The notes under the pieces: model-generated
Seen by the model: only the letters and a program-made list of their open reading frames with translations
Told to the model about the DNA's origin: nothing
Database searches by the model: none
Translations under genes and position numbers: made by a program
DNA from: Salinispora oceanensis
GTDB taxonomy: Bacteria; Actinomycetota; Actinomycetes; Mycobacteriales; Micromonosporaceae
DNA length: 64,000 nt
Direction: 5' to 3'
Assembly: GCF_000383575.1 (NCBI RefSeq)
Contig: NZ_KB911579.1
Location: 189,707 to 253,706, forward strand
Shown: piece after piece, positions 33,862 through 43,547 of the stretch
Layout: each line of letters begins with the position of its first letter
Position numbering within the stretch: position 1 is the stretch's first letter

Positions 33862-36297
33862 ATGGCTGAGCAACCAACCCCCTGGCAGCTCTACCCGCGG
33901 CTGCTCCTCCGTCGGGCGGGCTTCGGCATCGAGCTGTTGACCGCTTTGGCCGATGAACCCACGCGAGCGGGCGCCGCGGAGTACCGCACGGCGGCGAAAC
34001 AGTTCGGGCGGTGCCGCACCGAGTTGATCGAGGGCATCGCCCGGGCTGTCGCCCGGACCGATCGGCAGTCGGACCGGTCGCGGCTGCGGGCGCTGTCCCG
34101 GGCCCGTAGCCGGGCGGGACGTGGCCTGTCGGTGAACCCGGAACAGCTGAGCCCTGACCTGGTGCCAGCGGCGGTGGCCTACGGCACGGCGCAGGCCGAG
34201 CTGGAGCAGGCGGGCCAACAGCTGACCGGTGTCCTCGCCCAGGAGGCGTTGCGCCGACCGGGCCGGGTGCGCGCCCTGCTGGGCAACGATCGGGTCTGCG
34301 ACGCGTTGCTTCAGCTCTCACCCTCGTTCTACGGCGAGGTCGTGCGCTGGCGGCAGGGGTGGGCCACCCGGGGTGACGAGACGAACCGGAACCGGGCCAA
34401 GGACCGCGCCTTCTACCGCCGTGCCTACCTCTACGGCCAGCGCCTGGCCGCGAAGAACGAGACAACAAGTTTCTTCGGTCCGCTGGTGCACGGGCAGATC
34501 GACCACACGGCCAACGGAATTGCGTTGGGCCCCGAGACCGAGTCGGGAGTCCAGACCACGGAGGCGCAGACCGCGTTCTGGGCCGTGTGCGAGCTCGCCC
34601 GCAACCTCGGCACCGATCCCGCCGTCCGCGACCAACTGCCGGTGACCTGGGTGCCGGCCTGCCGTCGGCGGGCGGAGGCCGAAGCCGGAACAGGCACGGT
34701 CCAGACCAGTGCCGGGCGCCGGATCCGGCTCTCCGGCACCCACTGGAGACTCGTTCGCGACATCAACGACCACCGTTCGGTACGGGACCTCGCGGACCTC
34801 GCCGGGATCGAGGTCGCCGAGGCGCGCGCGGCCCTGGATCGGCTTCGCCAGGTCGGTGCCGTACGGCTGTGGCCCGAGCCGCCGTCCACCACCGCCCGTC
34901 CGCTGGACTGGCTGGTGGGCTTCGCCCAGCAGCACGCCGGTGGCACCGAGTGGCCGGCGCGGCTGCGCGAGCTCGCCGCCCTGGCGGAGCGGTACGCAGC
35001 CGCAGTCGGGCACCACCACCGGGCGGCCGTGCTGACCGAGGTGGAAGCGGGCTTCTCGGCGTTGACCGCGACCGACGCCCGCCGGGCCGGCGGCCAAATG
35101 TACGCCGACCGGTTGGTGGTGTCGCTGGACGCCAAGGGTGATCAGTCTCCGGTGGTGGTCGGCGGCGACGTCGCCCGACGCTGGGAGGAGCAGCTCACCC
35201 CGGTGCTGGATGTCGCGGCCCGCTACGGCGAGCTCCAGCAACAGATCGCCGCGCGGCTGTGCGCCAGGGTTATCAGCGAGTCGGGGACCGGTTCGTTGCC
35301 CTATGACGAGTTGATCCGCCGGGTGCTACCAGCAGTTGAGGCGGGGGCGCTGACTGCCCTCTCCGACCCGGTGCGGGAGTTCACCCAGACCTACACCGAG
35401 CTGGTGCGCGCCGGTCTGCGTGGGCAGGAGGCCCGGTTGTCTCCCGCCGCCCTGGCGACACTGGCGCCCACCCCGGGCCGGGACCGGTTCGTCAGCCCGG
35501 ACCTGATGCTGGAGCGGCAGCCGGACGGTAGCGACCTGCTGGTCCTGGGGGAGCTGCACCCCTACGTCTTCGCCTGGGGTTCGCAGGGGCTCTTCTGCGA
35601 CGACCAGGAGCGGATGCTGGCCGACTTCACCGCCGGGCTCGAGCCGTGGGGCGGCCCCGACCAGCTCGCCACGGTCATCCGTCGACGACGGCACAAGGGC
35701 CTGGTCGCCGACTGGTTTCCGGGACGCTTCGTCGAGGTCACCTCCGTGGCCACCGACGACCGGAAGCGGACCGTGGCGCTCGCCGACCTGACCGCCGTCC
35801 TGGTAGACGGGGTGCCGCGGCTGCACGCACCCGACGGTGAGTTGACCCTCTACGCCGGTGAGGACGACCACGTCCACCTCCGGGCCTTCGCCGCGCCGGG
35901 TGTGGCCCTGCCCCTGATCCGATTCGGTGACTTCGCGCCGCGGATCCGCGTGGGGGAGGTCATCGTGCAGCGGGCCCGCTGGTGGTTCAGCGCCGCTGAC
36001 CTTGGCGTCGCCGAGGTCCGGGATGCTGCCACCGCGTTCCTCGCGGTGCAGTCCCTACGCGCCCGGCACGGACTGCCCCGCTTCTGCTTCGTCTCGGCGG
36101 CGCACGAACCCAAGCCGGTCGGGGTTGACCTCGACAATCCGCTGGCCGTGGACGCGCTGCTGGCGTTGACCCTGGCCGGCGACGGAAAGGTCTCGCTGGC
36201 CGAGATGCGACCCGCGCCAGACGCCCTGTGGCTACACCACGGCGACAAACCCGTGACCGCCGAGTTCCGGATCGCTATGAGAAGGGCTTCGTCGTGA
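33862..36297 (+). CDS. LanB-like protein 1, putative peptide-aminoacyl-tRNA ligase (PEARL)
   Basis: An 811-residue protein of the lantibiotic-dehydratase N-domain family. The hallmark near residue 195 is RLAAKNETTSFFGP, and the late conserved strings RWEEQLTPVLD, VIVQRARWW and HEPKPVGVDLDNP recur in its three paralogs here. It lacks the C-terminal glutamate-elimination domain of true dehydratases, and the scaffold has no Cys for lanthionines. PEARLs use the same fold and aminoacyl-tRNA to extend a peptide. Which amino acid it adds cannot be read from sequence. It starts two bases after the TPR gene and overlaps the next LanB gene by GTGA. Confidence 0.82.
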   Translation: MAEQPTPWQLYPRLLLRRAGFGIELLTALADEPTRAGAAEYRTAAKQFGRCRTELIEGIARAVARTDRQSDRSRLRALSRARSRAGRGLSVNPEQLSPDLVPAAVAYGTAQAELEQAGQQLTGVLAQEALRRPGRVRALLGNDRVCDALLQLSPSFYGEVVRWRQGWATRGDETNRNRAKDRAFYRRAYLYGQRLAAKNETTSFFGPLVHGQIDHTANGIALGPETESGVQTTEAQTAFWAVCELARNLGTDPAVRDQLPVTWVPACRRRAEAEAGTGTVQTSAGRRIRLSGTHWRLVRDINDHRSVRDLADLAGIEVAEARAALDRLRQVGAVRLWPEPPSTTARPLDWLVGFAQQHAGGTEWPARLRELAALAERYAAAVGHHHRAAVLTEVEAGFSALTATDARRAGGQMYADRLVVSLDAKGDQSPVVVGGDVARRWEEQLTPVLDVAARYGELQQQIAARLCARVISESGTGSLPYDELIRRVLPAVEAGALTALSDPVREFTQTYTELVRAGLRGQEARLSPAALATLAPTPGRDRFVSPDLMLERQPDGSDLLVLGELHPYVFAWGSQGLFCDDQERMLADFTAGLEPWGGPDQLATVIRRRRHKGLVADWFPGRFVEVTSVATDDRKRTVALADLTAVLVDGVPRLHAPDGELTLYAGEDDHVHLRAFAAPGVALPLIRFGDFAPRIRVGEVIVQRARWWFSAADLGVAEVRDAATAFLAVQSLRARHGLPRFCFVSAAHEPKPVGVDLDNPLAVDALLALTLAGDGKVSLAEMRPAPDALWLHHGDKPVTAEFRIAMRRASS

Positions 36298-38579
36298 CCG
36301 TCCCCACCAGTGCCGGCCCGGCCGACCCCAGCTGGGAGCTGTTGCCAGACCTCGTGCTGCGCAGCGCCGGCTTCCCCTGGCAGTTGATCGAGTCCCTGAC
36401 CTATCGGCAGACCGCGGCGCTGCTCGACGAGTTGGCCGTCCTGGAGGGAAAGGCCGCCGAGGTGGCCACCCGGATGCGGACCTCGGCACGCCTGACCCGC
36501 GGCCAGCAGAGCAAACTACGCAATGTCCGGCCGCTACCCCCGGCGGACAATTTCGACCGCGACTGGCTCGCCGAGTGGAACGACCTCGCCGAGCAGGTGA
36601 CGCGGACCCGAGAGCGACTGGAGCCGACCGTCGCAGCGGACGCGGCGAAGGTAAACGCCGCGCTCGCGGAGATCCGGACCGATCCGCGGATCAACGATGC
36701 CATCGTCTGCTCCTCCCCCGCCGTCCACCGGGATCTGGTTCGGGGGGCGACCGGGGGCAGGATCCGCCGCCAGCTCGCCGCGTACGCGCAGCGCCTGGCT
36801 GCGAAGAGCGAGACGATGAGCTTCTTCGGGCCGATCAACTACGGCCGGGTGGACACCAGCTCGGACGCACCAACGACGCTGTCCTGGGCGGGTCACCGGG
36901 AGATCCGGGTACGCCAGGCGCACTGCGCCGCCCGGGTCAACGACGCCGTGCAGGCGATGATCATCGGTGATGACTCGCTGGTGACGCACCTGGTCCCCCT
37001 CCGCAAGACCACGGCCCGTCCACCGCGCCGAGACGACCCGTCGGCCGAGTTGATCCGGGCGGTGGACGGCGACCGCACGATCGCTGAGCTCGCCGCGGCC
37101 GGCGGCGACGAGGTGACCCGTACGGTGGGGCTGTTCCGCACGGCCGTCGCCAAGGGGGTGCTGACGCACTCCTGGTGCCCGCCGGCGACGACGGTGGATC
37201 CGTTGCGCTGGACCCTGGAGCGGATCGACGAGGCCGGTGTCGAGGTCGCCGGCCGCGCGGCGGCTGTCCGGTCGCTGCTGGTCAAGGTGCTCGACCTCCT
37301 CGACAGCTACCCCTGGACCTCGCCGGAGCGCAAGCTGGGCATTCAGGCCGAGGTGGAGGCCCTGCTCCCCACCGGTGGGCCGACCAACCGCAGCCGCTTC
37401 TACAACGACCGGGTGATCATCCACGAGGCCGCGGTGGGGACCGCCCAGCTGGAGCTCCGTGGGCGGCTCGCCCACGACCTGCGGGCGGCGGCCGCCCCCA
37501 TCCTGGACCTGCTCGCGCATGAGGCGGAGCTGACCCGGGTGCAGACCAACCGGGCCGTGGCGCGGCGGCTCGGCCCGGGCCGCACTCCGCTGCTGCGAGC
37601 GCTGAGCGCCTGCGCGGACATGTCCATCGAGTACGGCGGTCAGCTCAGCACGGAGCTGGCCCGCGTCGTCGGCGAAGCCGGACCGGAGGCGAGTGAGCTC
37701 GACGTCGCCGGGCTGCTGCCCACCGTGCCCGCCCCCACCGCACCAGTTCTGTGCTCCATTGACGTCCTGATCGGCACGGCCAACCTCGCCGACTACGACC
37801 CGGGTACGACTCCGTTGGTGCTCGGCGACATCCACGACGCGGCGCTGCTCACCCCGTGGGCCCTTCAGTTTCATCCGGCGGCGGCGGCGCTGCTGGCCGA
37901 GCGGGACGCCGCCGTCCGGCGGGCCCTCGGCGACCAGATAGCCGTCAACGTGATCTCCCGGCGGACGACTGGGCTACCGCCGCTGGAATTCCCCGGCGTC
38001 GTACTCGAACTGGGCGGCTCCGCCACGGCGGGTCGAGACCGGATCGGTCTGGATGAACTCTGGCTCGACAGTGACGGGGAGCAGGTGGTGCTCCGGGGAG
38101 CCAGCTTCCCTGGGCGGAGTCTGCTGTTACACAACGGCGAGCTCGACACCGCGGTGCACACCGCGCTCGCGCTGCCCCGCATTCGTCGCGCCGTCCTCCC
38201 GACGCTGCCGTACCTGCCGCGACTGCGCTGGGGCAACGCGGTCTTCTCCCGACGCCGCTGGCTGGTGCCGAGCGCCGAGGTACAGACGTTGCTCCGCGGC
38301 CAGCGGGACCTGGACCTGCTGCTCGGTGCCGCCCGGCTGGCCACCGAACGCGCCCTGCCGAACCGCTTCTTCGTCAAGTCGCCCGCCGAACGCAAGCCGG
38401 TGTATGTCGACACCGCGAGTCCCGACCTGCTGAAGGGGATGGCGCGGCTGGCGGCCACCGCCGACCACCTCGCCGTCACCGAGGCCCTGCCCGCGCCGAC
38501 CGACGCCTGGCTTCGCGACGGTGACCTGCGGTTCGCCTCGGAGCTGCGCTGCGTCTACCTGCGGGGCGGTGGACAGTGA
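36294..38579 (+). CDS. LanB-like protein 2, putative PEARL
   Basis: A 761-residue paralog with RLAAKSETMSFFGP near residue 168 and the C-terminal signature AERKPVYVDTASP. It has Ser where the others have Asn or Cys in the K-x-E-T motif, and a less typical QRARW-equivalent (VFSRRRWLVP), so it is the most diverged in that part. The start is GTG 36294, overlapping the preceding stop as GTGA; a longer reading to 36228 has no support. Like the others it has only the glutamylation-type domain. In ammosamide biosynthesis different paralogs add Trp and Gly; one of those reactions is the working assignment. Confidence 0.8.
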   Translation: MTVPTSAGPADPSWELLPDLVLRSAGFPWQLIESLTYRQTAALLDELAVLEGKAAEVATRMRTSARLTRGQQSKLRNVRPLPPADNFDRDWLAEWNDLAEQVTRTRERLEPTVAADAAKVNAALAEIRTDPRINDAIVCSSPAVHRDLVRGATGGRIRRQLAAYAQRLAAKSETMSFFGPINYGRVDTSSDAPTTLSWAGHREIRVRQAHCAARVNDAVQAMIIGDDSLVTHLVPLRKTTARPPRRDDPSAELIRAVDGDRTIAELAAAGGDEVTRTVGLFRTAVAKGVLTHSWCPPATTVDPLRWTLERIDEAGVEVAGRAAAVRSLLVKVLDLLDSYPWTSPERKLGIQAEVEALLPTGGPTNRSRFYNDRVIIHEAAVGTAQLELRGRLAHDLRAAAAPILDLLAHEAELTRVQTNRAVARRLGPGRTPLLRALSACADMSIEYGGQLSTELARVVGEAGPEASELDVAGLLPTVPAPTAPVLCSIDVLIGTANLADYDPGTTPLVLGDIHDAALLTPWALQFHPAAAALLAERDAAVRRALGDQIAVNVISRRTTGLPPLEFPGVVLELGGSATAGRDRIGLDELWLDSDGEQVVLRGASFPGRSLLLHNGELDTAVHTALALPRIRRAVLPTLPYLPRLRWGNAVFSRRRWLVPSAEVQTLLRGQRDLDLLLGAARLATERALPNRFFVKSPAERKPVYVDTASPDLLKGMARLAATADHLAVTEALPAPTDAWLRDGDLRFASELRCVYLRGGGQ

Positions 38580-40045
38580 TGCGCCGGGTGATCCTGCCGC
38601 CCCTGTACGACCTGAGCCTGGAACCGATCCTGGGGCCCGCAGACGAGCTCTTCGACGCCAACGCCGAATTCCTAGACCGGCTCTGCGCTCCGGTGAGCCT
38701 GCACGGTTTGGCCGAGTCCGCGGCACGGCAAACATCCGGTATGGCCACCGCCGAGACGGCTACCAAGGCACTCTTCGCCGCGGCCGCCGCGACGATTCTG
38801 GAGCGCGGGCGCTACGACTGGGGCCGGCTCCGGGCGATGGGTCTGGCCCTGCGGCTGACCGCCGAAGCAGACCCGACAATCCGGTTGGCCGTGGACGATG
38901 TCGAGCTGGTCAACGGAACCACCGAGTCGGGCGCCGACGTGGTGTCCGCCGCGACCGGGACAGCACTTTTCGCGCCGGAGGCCGACCGGGCCCGAACCTG
39001 GGTACCGGGGGCTCGGGTGCACCTGCTGGTCGAGACGGACCAGCAGCTTCCGGCCGCCGCCGCGTTGGCGGGGGCGCTGGGTCCGCACCGGGTCACCCTC
39101 TGCGGCCGGTTCGCCGCCGCGCACCGGAAGGCCCTGCGCACGCTCGCACCGTTCGCCGGCGCCGAGATCGATGACTGGTCGCCATCCTGGCGCCTGCGGC
39201 GAGAGTGGTCCCCGGCGGGCGAAGACATCCGCTGGGTACGCGACGCCCACCAGTGGCACCCCGGGCAGCCCTGGGCGGGTTGGCTCGCCCCCGAGCAGGC
39301 CGTGCTGCTGCCGGCCCGAGCCTGGCGGGACTGCCGCGGGGTGGCGCTGACCGTGGCCCGTTTCTCCGCCTGGTCGGCGGTGACGGGGGTGAGTGGCGTC
39401 GACACCGACCTGGAGACGGTACGCCGGCTCGTCGGCGACGACCGGCTGGCCGTCGAGTTACTGGTCGGTGCCCCCGGGCTGGACGCCGACGCGACCACGA
39501 CCGCCGCCCGGCGGCTGCGCTCCGGGCCTGGACCGCGGTTGGCGGGACTGAGCCCGTTCCGGCTGGCCAGCCGCCGCGGTTCGCGCGAAGCGGCAACATG
39601 GGGTGGGGTGCCGCTGACCCGACAGGACGCGCCGCGGCACGATCTCCCTCGCTGGGATCGTTTTCACGAGCCGGGGTCGCTCGACGACGCCGATCGACAG
39701 CGCATCACCAGCACCCTGACCGCCGAGTTCGGCTCCGAAACCGAGCTGTATCCCGGTCGGCTCGCCTGCTGCGCGCTCGCGCCCGGAAGCCAGCCCTCCG
39801 CCACGTGGGAACCCGCCGCCGCGGTCGTCGAGGCCAGCGGGGCCGGGCCCGATGGGCGCGGACCCGGATCCTTCGTGGTGAACCTCCGCACGGGTAGCGC
39901 CTTTCGGCTGCACCCGAGACTGACGCCGGTCGTACGGCGGTTGGCGAACGGCGACGCTGCCGTCTGGCAGCACCTCAGTGACACGGTCCGTACAAAACTG
40001 TCCGGTCAGCTGGTCCGGGCCGGGGCAATCCGGAGTACACAATGA
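38579..40045 (+). CDS. Unassigned enzyme, possible degenerate B12-radical SAM-like fold
   Basis: A 488-residue protein. The start (VILPPLYDLSLEPILGPADE) and the segment VHLLVETDQQLPAAAALAGALGPHRVTLCG, quoted in part as PAAAALAGALGPHRVTLCG, follow the pattern of B12-binding radical SAM proteins, and the later AVELLVGAPGLDADA and AGLSPFRLASRR fit their barrel. The CxxxCxxC motif that should follow is absent (there it reads WRDCRGVAL), so no cluster could form. It may be a catalytically dead scaffold or an unrelated fold. ATG 38579 overlaps the previous stop. It sits between two LanB-like genes and overlaps the next by ATGA. Confidence 0.45.
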   Translation: MRRVILPPLYDLSLEPILGPADELFDANAEFLDRLCAPVSLHGLAESAARQTSGMATAETATKALFAAAAATILERGRYDWGRLRAMGLALRLTAEADPTIRLAVDDVELVNGTTESGADVVSAATGTALFAPEADRARTWVPGARVHLLVETDQQLPAAAALAGALGPHRVTLCGRFAAAHRKALRTLAPFAGAEIDDWSPSWRLRREWSPAGEDIRWVRDAHQWHPGQPWAGWLAPEQAVLLPARAWRDCRGVALTVARFSAWSAVTGVSGVDTDLETVRRLVGDDRLAVELLVGAPGLDADATTTAARRLRSGPGPRLAGLSPFRLASRRGSREAATWGGVPLTRQDAPRHDLPRWDRFHEPGSLDDADRQRITSTLTAEFGSETELYPGRLACCALAPGSQPSATWEPAAAVVEASGAGPDGRGPGSFVVNLRTGSAFRLHPRLTPVVRRLANGDAAVWQHLSDTVRTKLSGQLVRAGAIRSTQ

Positions 40046-42291
40046 CGAGAAACTGGCGCATTGGCCGCGAATTCATCGTGCGCCACGCGGGAATGCCGTT
40101 CGACTGGCTGGAGGAGCTTGGCGCCCCCGGCGACCTGTTGGAGCTGGCCGACGAGGTGGTCCGGCGGGAGGATGTCCTCCTGGCCAGCGTCTCGACGCAC
40201 TTCACCGGCGATCGAGCCGCCGGGATCCGGGCCGACGTGCTGCACGGTCGAATCGATCAGCTCCCCCGCTCCGCCGGACCGGACTGGCGGGCGGCGATCG
40301 ATGCCTGGGGGGAGGCGCTGGCCCAGTACGTCCGCGCCTACCGGGAAGCAGACGAGCAGGTCGGCAAAGAACTCCGGGAACTGCTGGCAACGTCCCAGGT
40401 CTCCGAAGCGGTCTTCCTGTCCAACCCGGATGCCTACCGCAACATGCTGCAACCATTCTTGGCGTACCAGGGTGCACTGAACTCACGCTGGCGGCGGGTA
40501 CGCCGACAGATGTACACCTACGTGCAACGGTTCTGCGCCAAGAACGAAACCGTCAGCTTCTTCGGCCCGATGGCGTACGGCACGATGGGCCCCGGAGACG
40601 ACGCCCAGCTCCGCCGAGACGTTCCCCGTACCCGCCGGGTGTTTCTGTCCCACTGGGCGGCCCGGTCCCTGGCGTTGGCCATCGCCCGGGACTCCGCGAT
40701 CCTGCCGCACCTCCGCTTCCACCGGACCGGCCGCGGCGCCGACCCGGGTGAGCCGATCCTGGCCCGGGTGCTCCCCGGCGGCACAACCGTGCGGCAGCTG
40801 ATCCAGCATTCCGGCCGCCCCGCCGCCGAGGTGGTGCGGACGCTGATGAAGCTGGTGGCGACCGAGCACCTCACGATCGGACTCGGCGGCGGCGACTACG
40901 ACCTGGACCCCCTAACGACCCTGCGCGAACAACTCGCCGCGCTGCCGGCCACACCCGCCCGCGACCAATGGCTCGCCCGGCTCGGCGATCTCGCCGCGCT
41001 CCTGGCCGAGCTGGGGGAACAGCCGCTGGAACGCAAGATCACGACGGTAGCCGCGCTGGAGACCCGGTTCACCGAGATCACTGGCAAACCGGCCCGCCGG
41101 GGCGCGGGTGCCGCGTACGCCGACCGGGCGGTCTTCTTCGAGGAGTGCGCGTCCCCCTTCGCCCTCACCATCGGAGCCGATCTGATTCGGCGCTGGGAGG
41201 AGCAGCTCACCCCGCTGCTGGAGGCCTGTGTCACGCACGGTCAAGCCACCCAGGCCGCGGCGGCCGAGGCCGTCCGGAAGAGCTTCGCCGGCAACGGCCA
41301 GGACATCGAACTGAACCTCCTCGAGTACGCGACCCGGGCCGCCGCGGACCAGTCCGACTCCACCAGCACCTACCAGGCGACCTACGCGCCCAGCTACCCG
41401 GGTGAGGACTGGCGGTCCGAGCTGACCCAGCTCATCGGCCAGGCCAACACCCTCGACGGCGAGCGGTACGCCGTCATCGACCTCTGCCCCGCGGCGGCGG
41501 ACGTGGCGGGGCTGGACGCGGCACCGTTGGTCTTGTCCCGCGCCCACCACCACCTGCTGGTTGACAGCTGGCTCGCCACCATGCACCCGGATCCGCGACG
41601 GTTCGGCGCAGCCGCCGCCGAATGGGTCGCCCGGCGAGCTGACGGCCTGGTCGGCCTAGACCTCGGTCGCCGGAACAAGGGCTACTACCGATTCCCCGGC
41701 CGGGAGATCGCGATGCGTCCGCTCTCCTGGACCGACGAGGGCCGACCGGACCTACTCAAACCCGAAGACCTCCGGGTCTCCATCACCTCCGATGCGGTCA
41801 CCCTCCGGGACCCGGACGGTCGCGTTGTCACCGCGTACATTCCGCTCAGCGACTTCGTCAAGTACGCACCGCTCGCCGCGCTGTCACACCCACAGGTCCT
41901 GCACCCCACCTTCCGGACCGCCACCGGCGGCGCGCTGCCCGAGGTCGTACTGGGGGCGGTGACCCTGCAACGCGCCCGCTGGCGGGTACCAACCCAGACC
42001 TTGGCGGCGGCGGAGCCGCACACCCGGTTCCTCGGGCTGCGTCGGTTGGCCCGGGACACCAACGTCCGGTTCCTCTTCGGGCGCAGCGCCCACGAACGCA
42101 AGCCGTACCTGATCGATCTCGCCTCCCCACTCGCAGCTGATCTGGTCAACCACATCACCCGGGGCTGTGACGAGATCGACGTGGAGCGGATGGCGCCGGG
42201 ACCGGAAGGGCTGTGGCTCCGCGACGCCGAAGGGCGGCGCTACACCAGCGAGCTGCGGATGCAGGTCGTTGGCGAAGGCGGGCAGGCATGA
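40042..42291 (+). CDS. LanB-like protein 3, putative PEARL
   Basis: A 749-residue paralog with RFCAKNETVSFFGP near residue 165, RRWEEQLTPLLE, VTLQRARWRVP and HERKPYLIDLASP. It is the shortest of the four and again has no elimination domain. It begins with ATG overlapping the preceding stop, and ends overlapping the TldD-like gene, so it is part of the same transcript. The amino acid and acceptor are not predictable; roles as Trp-tRNA or Gly-tRNA ligase by analogy to AmmB2 and AmmB4 are equally possible. Confidence 0.82.
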   Translation: MTRNWRIGREFIVRHAGMPFDWLEELGAPGDLLELADEVVRREDVLLASVSTHFTGDRAAGIRADVLHGRIDQLPRSAGPDWRAAIDAWGEALAQYVRAYREADEQVGKELRELLATSQVSEAVFLSNPDAYRNMLQPFLAYQGALNSRWRRVRRQMYTYVQRFCAKNETVSFFGPMAYGTMGPGDDAQLRRDVPRTRRVFLSHWAARSLALAIARDSAILPHLRFHRTGRGADPGEPILARVLPGGTTVRQLIQHSGRPAAEVVRTLMKLVATEHLTIGLGGGDYDLDPLTTLREQLAALPATPARDQWLARLGDLAALLAELGEQPLERKITTVAALETRFTEITGKPARRGAGAAYADRAVFFEECASPFALTIGADLIRRWEEQLTPLLEACVTHGQATQAAAAEAVRKSFAGNGQDIELNLLEYATRAAADQSDSTSTYQATYAPSYPGEDWRSELTQLIGQANTLDGERYAVIDLCPAAADVAGLDAAPLVLSRAHHHLLVDSWLATMHPDPRRFGAAAAEWVARRADGLVGLDLGRRNKGYYRFPGREIAMRPLSWTDEGRPDLLKPEDLRVSITSDAVTLRDPDGRVVTAYIPLSDFVKYAPLAALSHPQVLHPTFRTATGGALPEVVLGAVTLQRARWRVPTQTLAAAEPHTRFLGLRRLARDTNVRFLFGRSAHERKPYLIDLASPLAADLVNHITRGCDEIDVERMAPGPEGLWLRDAEGRRYTSELRMQVVGEGGQA

Positions 42292-43547
42292 CGCCGACGA
42301 TCTGGTTCAGCGAACACTCCCTACGGCTGCGGGTTGACGTACGGCCGGACGGCTCGTTCCCGACCCAGCGCTCGGCCGCCCGCGGGATGAGTGTGGAGCG
42401 GCACCTCGGGGACGGCCGCACCGAACACCGGTTCAGCGACGGCGACGCACTGCTCCAGACCGGTTGCGCCGGGCTGGCCGCACCGGCCGCCGACGTCCTG
42501 CGCGAGGTCCAGGGCCGACCGGTGTTCGGGGTAGCAGCGCAGCACCGCGCCCTGCTCACCGCGATCGCCGCCGAGACCGGCGCCGAACTCGTTCTCGGCG
42601 TCGCGGAGCAGCACGTCGCCGCCGGAGACCCGGACCAGGTCCGCTCCGCCCACCGCTTCGTCGCGACGCTGCTGCTCACCCTGACCGGCGCGGACGGCAC
42701 CCGGCACACGCAGTCAGTTCGGTGGAATCCGACCGACGATCCCAGCACGCTGGCGCTGGCGGCGCGGCAGATAGCCAGCCAGATGCGCGGCCGACTCGCG
42801 CTGCCGCTGGCCGAGGAGCTACCCGCGAACGCCGACCTCGTCCTGCTGCCGGGGTTCGCCGGGGCGTTCTTCCACGAGCTCGTCGGGCACCCAATGGAGG
42901 CCGACGTCGTCGCCTCCGGCACCAGCTACCTGGGCCAGCAGCTCGGGCAGCGGGTTGCCCCACCCTGGCTGTCCATCCTCGACGGCGGCCACCTCGCCGG
43001 CGCCGGCTATCGGAGTGCCTTTGACGACGAGGGAGCCGACTCGGTGACCACCCGCCTGATCGACCGGGGCGTGGTTGGTCGGCCGATGAACGACCTCGCC
43101 CTGGCCCAGCTCCTGAACACCACCCGAACTGGCCACGGACGCCGACAGAACTACCGACACCCGGCGATCCCACGAATGACGCACACCGCGGCGGTGCTGG
43201 AGCCCGGCGCCGAGGTCGAGGAGCCGGCCGGGGACTGGATCGCTCCCCGCGGCCTACGGCTGGAGATGATGAACATCGCCTCGGGCGCGTTCGTCTTCCA
43301 CGCGCCGATCTCCGTACTGCACCGGGCCGACGGCACCACCGCCCGGCTCGGCCCCCTGCGCATCGTCGGCGACGGCGCGCGGGTGCTGGCGCGCCTACGG
43401 CCCTACGCACACCGGGTCAGGGGGTACCTCCGGGCCACCGGCGGCTGCGGCAAGCTTGGGCAGTATCCGGTCCTGGTGTCCTTCGCCAACGCGGGCCTCC
43501 GGCTCCCCGCGGGATCGGTCGGGATCCGGGCGGTGCGTCATGCCTGA
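42288..43547 (+). CDS. TldD-like metalloprotease subunit
   Basis: A 419-residue protein with the TldD active-site helix FFHELVGHPMEAD (HExxxH plus downstream acidic residue) and the C-terminal signature CGKLGQYPV. In TldD/TldE this zinc subunit hydrolyses unfolded or modified peptides, as shown for microcin B17 maturation. The natural role here is degrading the scaffold peptide to free the modified tryptophan product (inference). ATG 42288 overlaps the preceding stop. The family N-terminus is short. It overlaps the TldE-like gene by eight bases. Confidence 0.85.
   Translation: MTPTIWFSEHSLRLRVDVRPDGSFPTQRSAARGMSVERHLGDGRTEHRFSDGDALLQTGCAGLAAPAADVLREVQGRPVFGVAAQHRALLTAIAAETGAELVLGVAEQHVAAGDPDQVRSAHRFVATLLLTLTGADGTRHTQSVRWNPTDDPSTLALAARQIASQMRGRLALPLAEELPANADLVLLPGFAGAFFHELVGHPMEADVVASGTSYLGQQLGQRVAPPWLSILDGGHLAGAGYRSAFDDEGADSVTTRLIDRGVVGRPMNDLALAQLLNTTRTGHGRRQNYRHPAIPRMTHTAAVLEPGAEVEEPAGDWIAPRGLRLEMMNIASGAFVFHAPISVLHRADGTTARLGPLRIVGDGARVLARLRPYAHRVRGYLRATGGCGKLGQYPVLVSFANAGLRLPAGSVGIRAVRHA

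Noticed and set aside
33862..42291. Class I lanthipeptide or thiopeptide cluster
   Set aside because: No LanC cyclase, no elimination domain, no YcaO and no Cys in the peptide. The PEARL reading fits better with the alkaloid-type tailoring genes.
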